Made by a program: the position numbers and the translations under genes
Origin: Chlorokybus atmophyticus
Taxonomy: Eukaryota > Streptophyta > Chlorokybophyceae > Chlorokybales > Chlorokybaceae
DNA: 64,000 nt
Assembly: GCA_009103225.1 (NCBI GenBank)
Contig: RHPI01000008.1
Location: 461,608-525,607, forward strand
Direction: 5' to 3'
Shown here: positions 57,701 to 64,000 of the stretch, piece after piece
Layout: every line of letters begins with the position of its first letter
How positions within the stretch are numbered: the stretch's first letter is position 1
The notes under the pieces: model-generated
What the model saw: only the letters and a program-made list of their open reading frames with translations
Told to the model about the DNA's origin: nothing
The model's database searches: none

Positions 57701-59648
57701 GGACATACGGCATCGACTGCGCCGTTGCAATCGGCGGCTCTGACCTGCGCCACAGGTGTCAGACAGCAGCCATGAAAAGACGATGTAAATAATGCAGTTA
57801 GAGAAGCACCGTCCAGCTTACCAGCTGAGACCATGTTTTCGGCTAGGTCTGCCCTCATGATTTAAGAACATGCCAATGTTGTCCTACAAGACAACAGGGG
57901 TGGTTTGTAATGCACCGTTTTACTGTTGGCATCTGGCAATTGTAGCAAAGCAAACAATGAATGAGGTGGCAAGTCCCCAGCACACATTACATCTACCTTG
58001 CTCAGTAGCAACTCGTTGTTGGGCAAAGCAAGCACTGAGGCTTCTCCTGTCCGACCGACAGGAAACACCTGCACACATGAGATGCCTTAAGGATGGCAAA
58101 GTCCGGCAATGTGTGGGCAGACGTGTTCATACGATATATTGCTGTTTGTGGGGCACACAAGACCCACCTCCGTTATGGCACCTGTGTTTACGTTGACAAG
58201 CGAGTACTCTTTCTTCAATGCAAGGCACAGAGACTGGCCGCACCATACCATTGAGCGAATCGCATCCGGTGCGCTCAACTCCTTCACCTGACAGAGTGTA
58301 CAACCCAGAAAAGGACAAATTGTGTCAAAACGGTTTGTTGCGTTACCACAACAATGCTGCACTAGTGTTAAACTTGTAGCCTATGGCGCGTACCTCAACA
58401 AAGTCCTTGCCATCAAAGTGATAAAGCAATAGCCGTCGCTTCATTGCTGCACACAGCATGCCCCTTTCTTCGTCCCAAGCCATTGCACTGCTTACAACAG
58501 CACATTGCGTTGCGTATGCAAAAGCAAGCCATGCAACATTGCACTTTTTATATGGGCACAACGCACCTGCAGCCTCGCGTGTGCACCAACTGCGACACTG
58601 CATCCAACTCTGGTAACTGAGAACATCAGTGAGGTTGCGTTCACAACTACTTACACGCATTCCTGGTCAATATTCACGTGTACAAAACCACCAAACGCAC
58701 CGCATGCACGCTGACACCCTCTCCTTCAGATAAGCTCAGGAGGAGACCCCGATCAGCAGTCACCACAAGCTGCATGTTGGCGAAGGGCTTGTCAATGTAA
58801 CAGCACATGCCACGGACAGCAAAAACTTCTGAGAGGAGAGTGTGTTGGTGACGCATAGCTCCCAACCTGAACAATGGGCTTTTTGGCTGGCATCTTCTTT
58901 GAGGATAGTGCAACATACTTAGGTGACACCTGCTCAGCCTCTGTGGCTGCTAAACACAAAACGATTGGCGAAGCGTCAAGCAAGGTGTGCGCAATTGCAA
59001 CAGCAGCTGACTAGTATTGTGCGGGACTAGACGAACATACGCAAACGTATGGAAAGCTGCTGCCATAGCATGCCAGTTCAGCCTGCAAGCCTCCCTCATG
59101 CAACGGTTAAGGCAGCAAATTGAGCCGTCATGACAGAACTGGAGCAACCTGACTGCCGTTCAATTTTAACAACGTGAGGACAAAGCATATTCACGCTGTC
59201 GCACGCAATGACTGGCTTTCTCAACTGAGACTACTTGAGAAGGCCGAAGCACACCAGCTTTCGCATTCCTACCCCTGACGTACGATTGAATGTATTTCAA
59301 ACACAAAGAGAACACTTGATAGCTCGCAGGTGTAGGCATTTGGTTCCATGCATGGTGCTGCAACACCGTGATCCCCTGGTGATTACTATGAGCACATGCA
59401 GCAGCATGTCTGGTAGCAAGTACTGCTTAGAATGCAGTTATCGCACATGCTGAAGGTTTTGCACGTTGTTTCATCTATCTGTTGTCTACGCACGCACGCA
59501 CGCACGCACCAGGATCACGCCCCATGAGGAAGAGCGCTCCTTCAACTGTCCCGATCACCAGCCTGGTGGAGCCCCATGCCGCCAGGCTAGCAATGGAGAG
59601 CGGAAAGTCCTCCACGCACGGGGTACTCTCAAAAGCCACATGCACCAT
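54784..59648 (-). CDS. VPS39: VPS39/Vam6 homologue (HOPS tethering complex subunit)
   Basis: Subunit of the HOPS complex that tethers late endosomes and vacuoles through Rab7/Ypt7. Twenty minus-strand exons join in phase to 868 residues (family about 850-1000): 59648-59510, 58949-58867, 58769-58701, 58616-58567, 58487-58394, 58287-58168, 58068-57997, 57883-57822, 57744-57675, 57592-57533, 57394-57302, 57212-57102, 57016-56696, 56627-56499, 56411-56055, 55933-55748, 55678-55385, 55303-55205, 55133-55056 and 54903-54784. It starts MVHVAFESTP, like other VPS39 proteins (MVHxAFE/MVHxAYD). A CNH domain (about 1-290) includes VTADRGLLLSLSEG, AMAWDEERGMLCAAMKRRLL and VWCGQSLCLALKKEYSLVN. An alpha-solenoid follows (ALCELLPESSRMKEEEAIRT, RKYAPQMRLEYLESVLVQRE, RHYIPERMLTKFPADTLYEE). 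The C-terminus carries KTCIVCFK, then IGTSVFAVQPDGSLVHFVCY, as in plant VPS39. No missing or extra exon is needed. Confidence 0.95.
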
Positions 59649-60235
59649 CTTGACCACGCCTCCTCCTCGACCGCCGCCTCCGCCACTGCTGCGGAGGCCC
59701 AGCGGACCAAAACACTTGTGGCACCTGCTCCAAACTATTCGAATGCCATAGACTGCCTTTAGGACCACTCAAGACTCATTTTGGGACTCTCGCTGCCTCA
59801 GTATCAATGCAGACGTCGATATCCAAGCAGCTTTCAATATTGCGCCGGCCTTCCCGCTGATCCGCAACGGGAATCGGTTGGTTATCATCGGTTGCCAGCC
59901 GGCCAATCGGACGGTTGGCGAGGCAGGATTCCACCAGGGTCAGCACACCGCGCGCTGTAATCTGCCGGGCGAAGCAGCACCCGGGCAGCGCTCCCGCTCG
60001 TCTCAGCGTCAGCACACACGCAGCGGATCCTAGCACAGTCAACCAACTTAGAAGCAGTCAATCTGAGCACTTTACGCAAGCCTCAACCATGAATTCAAGT
60101 GACATGGGATTATTGTAACCAGGTTGTCCCAGTTAGCGATGTTGAGACTGCGGTTTGGGTTAGTTGTTCCGGTGCCAACTAGCCACGTGAGATTCAGTAG
60201 CGCTGCTGAGGTGGCGTGGCGGGCACAAGGCGGGC
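59649..60235. other. Divergent intergenic region, VPS39 and sulfotransferase-like gene
   Basis: About 590 bp holding both promoters. It includes a Pro/Gly-coding CCG/GGC run just upstream of the VPS39 ATG (about 59655-59710). No separate gene supported. Confidence 0.5.
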
Positions 60236-62730
60236 ATGGCGGTGGTGTGGGCGGGGCCGGCGGCGGTAGCGGTGTGCTCCTCTGCTCTTGCCCGGCGACC
60301 TTTGAAACAGGTCGTAGAGGCTGCTACAGGACAATTCACTTTGCGTCCTCGCCAGCCCACCCTTTTGCAGCCCACCCTGTTGCCAGCAGCACGGCACCAG
60401 CTCAAGGCAAGCCACTGCGCAATTGCCGTGCCTTCTGCTTGGTTCTTGTGTTCGCCTTACGTTGCTGCGGCAATTCTGTGATGCTTGTTGCTGTTAGTGG
60501 CGTGGTTGATGGTGCATCTCTTAAAGCTGCACTTGCAAATGACAAAGGCTTGCTGACTGTAGCTGCTATTTGTGCTTGAGCTTTCGTTTTCTGGTAGCAT
60601 TGTCAGAGCACCTCCTGCCTCAGGCTTGCTGTATGTGCACGAAAAATCTTTTGAACTTGCATTCAGCCATGGTCACCAACCAAGTGATATGCAATCATGG
60701 CAGGCTGCGTCACATCGCGGCGGAGCCATTGTCCGCTGCGAGCACCAGATTGATCGCAACCAATTCATCAGGGCTCAAGAGGTAGGACAGTTGAAGGCAG
60801 TTCAGCAGTTTGCTGCTTTCTGCAGCAATTGACAGCCTCGCTTGTCTCGCATGGCCTGATACTGGCTTGGCGCTCTCTTTTGTTCCATGCAGTTGCGCGT
60901 GCTGCTCGCCTCTCTGCTTCTGAGTGGAGCAGCTGTCGCAGCACCTGTAGTTGCGCAAGGGTTCATCGGTGTGGGACCCATCCCAGACTGGAGCTTAGTG
61001 TCTCTGGCACAACGCATCGACCAAACCAGCCATATACTCATCCCCATTGCAAAATACATATTTGTGTCGAGCCCCGTGCTCGTCTACTTTGGTTTCCTCC
61101 TGTACCGGTGAGTTGGGCTATGGTGGTTGCTCGTAATGGCAATCACACTGAAGAAAAATCAGCTGACTGTATGATGTGGATGCCTGGAGAGCGCTTGCAA
61201 GCTGGGTTGCTGATTGCGTGTCGGGCTCTGCAGGCAGCATATCAACCAAAAGGCTGATTTTCGAGAGCTTGTGGCGTTGCTGTCTGCACTTGTTTGCACA
61301 GCAGCACTGTGCAAAGATCTTGGCTTGTTACATTTTCATTAGGAGTTCAAGCAGAGCAGTAGTAGGTAGTCAGTCAGCACTAGCATGCACAGCATATTGT
61401 ACACATGTCACTCATTGGTCCGCACAACAGCATCTCTACATAGATGTAAGCTTGTACATAGGCCAGTAAGAATTCCGAAGCAGCGCCAATTTGGCACCTC
61501 TATTAGCTGCAGTATGCAGTGTCCTTCCGGAGCAGAGTGTGGCAATGGTTATTGTGAGTACTCGCACAAGACCGCTGCTGAACAAGCTCTAGCCCTGCAA
61601 GGTCGCCAAGGTGATTGTGCCTGTCAGTTCAATGCGTGTATTCTACCACTGGTTGTATATTGTCCTTCCTGAAAATGGAAGACGCAGCGAGCATCTCATG
61701 GTGGCCTTTGTTTGTTTTTAGGGCCAAACAAGCTGGTAATCTGTGCTGGCCCCGAACGGTCAGGTTCAACTTGGTTGTTCAATGCCGTGCGTCTGATGTT
61801 GCTTCAAGCTGGGGAGCCAATGGACAGCTACTGGATCAACTCGATCACCAAGGAGAAGCTGGCAAAGCGAGGTGTTGGTCGAGAGAACGCCAACCATGTC
61901 CTGGTGAAGGTACTTCCGCAATGCCATTTGGATGGCAATTTGTGGTGTAGGCCTGCTATCAACTGATGACTGTAGCATAGAGTCTGCTACTTACTCGGAC
62001 TGTACCAGACGCACGAATGGTCAAGTGAGTGGGATTCTTCTCAAGCAAACTGTACCTTTTTAACACATCGGGATGTCTGCGGGGTGATCTCATCTTATGT
62101 GCGCGTGGGCTGGTGGCCCCATTCCATGCCAGTCATCCTCAAGGTATAAGTTTGATTTCATCACTATTGCAAGCTTTACACTGCTAGTAGACTGTTTCTT
62201 GAGGTAGAACTTTGACTTCATTAATATTGCTATGGAAACTTGATGTCGTTGATAGACCCCTTTTTTCTGGGTGAACATGATCTTTTTTGGCAGAGGCTTG
62301 ATGGTTACGTTGACGATCACATGCGCTGGCATGATGTCGCAACCCATGAGGTGCCATTTGCGGCGATTGTTGATCCGGAACAGGCAGTTGAGCAGTTGAG
62401 TATCATCGCCTCACACTTGAAGTTGCAAGATGTAGACGTCAAGCAGGTTGCAGCGGACGTGAAGGCGCTCCCAATCCCAACAGGTCAGTTCCAGACATGC
62501 ATCGAGTGTCATGCTGCCAATCAGTGCGCATAGCGATTCAAGTAGCTCAGCATGCTATTGCTTACTCTACTGCTTTATCTGCAGGCTCTGGTCCAGATGC
62601 GATCACCAAGTTATGGCCTGCACACATGAGCAAAAAGGACACAAAGTCCCGCCTGACCGAAGCAGAGTGCAGCCAGATTCGGCAGCATTGCAGGACCTTC
62701 CAAGCACTGTATGGCTATCCCACTGCATGA
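60236..62730 (+). CDS. Membrane-anchored sulfotransferase-like protein with a CCCH-like motif
   Basis: The C-terminal part, exons 61722-61909, 62009-62143, 62294-62483 and 62585-62730, is firm: KLVICAGPERSGSTWLFNAV is the 5'-phosphosulfate loop of PAPS-dependent sulfotransferases, and TFLTHRDVCGVISSYVRVGW holds the 3'-phosphate-binding Arg and Ser. Later helices end in a short C-terminus. Upstream, exon 61513-61610 encodes CPSGAECGNGYCEYSH (Cys-x5-Cys-x4-Cys-x3-His, like Nab2/ZC3H14 zinc fingers). Further upstream, exon 60893-61107 encodes two hydrophobic stretches (VLLASLLLSGAAVAAPVVAQ and YIFVSSPVLVYFGFLLY). These join in phase, as do tentative exons 60563-60781 and 60236-60406 (the latter ending in a GC donor), for 453 residues in all. 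If the 5' exons belong elsewhere, the gene could start at the ATG at 61514 (251 residues). The sulphate acceptor is unknown. The canonical catalytic His position is not certain. Confidence 0.68.
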
Positions 62731-64000
62731 CAGAAACAAACGAACAGGTTGTACTTGATGCTTGAAATCATTGACTGTGACTATGAGCACATTGCATGAG
62801 TGCAACAACTGGTTATGCACAAGCTTGAGTTGCATATATCATCGTATTACCACCTCTTCTGATACATCGGTCAAGATGGGATTGCTCCCTGACCAGATGC
62901 CACAATGCACCCTATTGCGTGTCCAGAGTATCAGATGATGTGCAGTGCACAAGACACTAGAGTACAGGCAGGTCCCTTGAACACAATATCTGCCAACAGT
63001 TGTAGTGGCCGGAAACTTGCACATGTAAAGCATATTTCAGTATTGATTTCTCAACGTTAATCAACTGGGGTTTGATATGTAGTGTACAGAATATGCAAGT
63101 GACGTATGCAATGTGATACATAAGCAAAACTGAGTGTCGTTAAACAGCAGTTCGGCGGCTTGCACAATATTCAGATCGTATGTGCAATTGTGAGAGCTCC
63201 TAGACAACACATATGGGGTATTGATGAGGAAAAAAAAGGCAATGCCTTGAATAAGCACTACTCATACATGACCTGAGCATGATGAGCACATAGACAGATG
63301 TGCGCATGATATACGGATTTCGCCGTCAATTTCAACAACATATAATATGTGCTGTTGAATTTGTATTGATCATGATAACACATAACATCATAAGAAAACA
63401 TATGTAAAGTAGCGGGGCTGTTGTTGTGGACACGTGTTTGCATTGCACTGACATAGCTTCATTTCACTCCACACGCTACAAGTACAACAGCTTATCATGT
63501 GACATGCGATGAAATGTTGTATGCAACACGTATATCAACGTGTGTAAGACACAACGACCGAAGAGCCGTGAGCTAGGGCAAGATAGATGGGATTACACAC
63601 AGCAGGGCAAAGGCAGCAAACCACACAGCAGCAACAACACGGAATGGGCCCTCTATGCTATCTATGTGCGCTATGTCTCTCGTAAGCACGACGTAGTCAC
63701 ATTTGCAGCATAATTGTATCTCTTTGTGTTACGCACAAAATATGAAAATTGAGTTAACCGTGGAAAGAGTTACGCAAGAAAAGCATTGGCTTCATCAACA
63801 CTTATATCCATTGTGAATACTATGCATGCCAAGTTGTAAGACATTTGCAATTCAATTGCATGAAGACATTTATCATGTTTTTTACATCAATCTTGTTGAC
63901 TTATCATACCGTATTGATCGAAACATTGTATTCAATAAGCAACAGTTCATTGTTTGACCCATTTAGAACTATTTCTTGTACGGGGGAAAGGGGGGGAAAG
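62731..64000. other. Terminal non-coding region
   Basis: About 1.27 kb after the sulfotransferase-like gene, somewhat AT-rich, with no supported ORF. The window ends in a G/A-rich run (ggggga aagggggg type, from about 63980). Confidence 0.6.

Noticed and set aside
1-64000. tRNA or rRNA genes
   Set aside because: I scanned by eye for tRNA-like cloverleaf signals (GGTTCGA-type T loops with matching stems) and rRNA blocks and found none convincing; a tRNAscan-SE run would settle it.

Overview
The window is nuclear DNA of a photosynthetic eukaryote, most probably a green alga (Viridiplantae); the species is not identifiable from the sequence alone. The reasons are spliced genes with short phase-consistent exons (GT-AG, and a few GC-AG, introns), a plastid-type anthranilate synthase alpha subunit with a transit-like N-terminus, a full-length plant-type LRR-armadillo-patatin phospholipase (pPLA-I), a plant-type MscS channel, a TBL/PMR5-like esterase, and the plant-like complex I subunit NDUFA5. 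All exon boundaries given here were read by eye from splice sites, codon phase and family similarity. No transcript evidence was available.

Left part (1-33 kb), in order: trpE/ASA1 on minus (3' end off the window); a TBC Rab-GAP on plus; an unrecognised coiled-coil/Ser-Asn-rich protein on minus; a Dabb (stress-responsive A/B barrel) protein on plus, with an assembly gap in its second intron; an EF-hand protein on plus; a weak hypothetical ORF; a Nudix hydrolase on minus; the 25-exon pPLA-I on plus; NDUFA5 on minus; and an unrecognised, possibly plastid-targeted protein on plus. From 29.6 to 35.8 kb there is little coding sequence. The block at 33.3-35.7 kb is AT-rich and carries several fold-back hairpins.

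Centre (35.78-47.49 kb): an 11.7-kb DNA transposon. It has 39-bp terminal inverted repeats (37/39 identical) flanked by the 4-bp direct repeat AAGG. It carries two multi-exon genes that point away from each other. The minus-strand gene (13 exons, 1390 codons) joins an AT-hook/basic N-terminus, an acidic stretch, a ParB-like domain, a methyltransferase-like domain in the circularly permuted (IV then I) order, and C-terminal Cys/His clusters. The plus-strand gene encodes an RNase-H/DDE-like transposase candidate. About fifteen copies of a ~20-bp palindrome (consensus near GTTGGCAAAATTTTGCCAAC) are scattered through the element. Every copy lies in an intron or in non-coding or subterminal DNA, and one makes up about half of a 42-nt intron. 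This element is the most interesting thing in the window.

Right part (49-63 kb): a plastid-type MscS-like channel on minus; a secreted or anchored TBL/SGNH esterase on plus; a complete 20-exon VPS39 (HOPS/Vam6) gene on minus; and a membrane-anchored sulfotransferase-like protein with a CCCH-like motif on plus. Host genes often come as divergent pairs sharing 0.5-1.1 kb of upstream DNA: trpE/TBC, coiled-coil/Dabb, Nudix/pPLA-I, NDUFA5/27.5-kb gene, MscS/TBL and VPS39/sulfotransferase. The housekeeping products cover tryptophan synthesis, membrane traffic (TBC, VPS39), lipid hydrolysis, osmotic sensing and respiration. They do not form one pathway, as expected for a eukaryotic chromosome.
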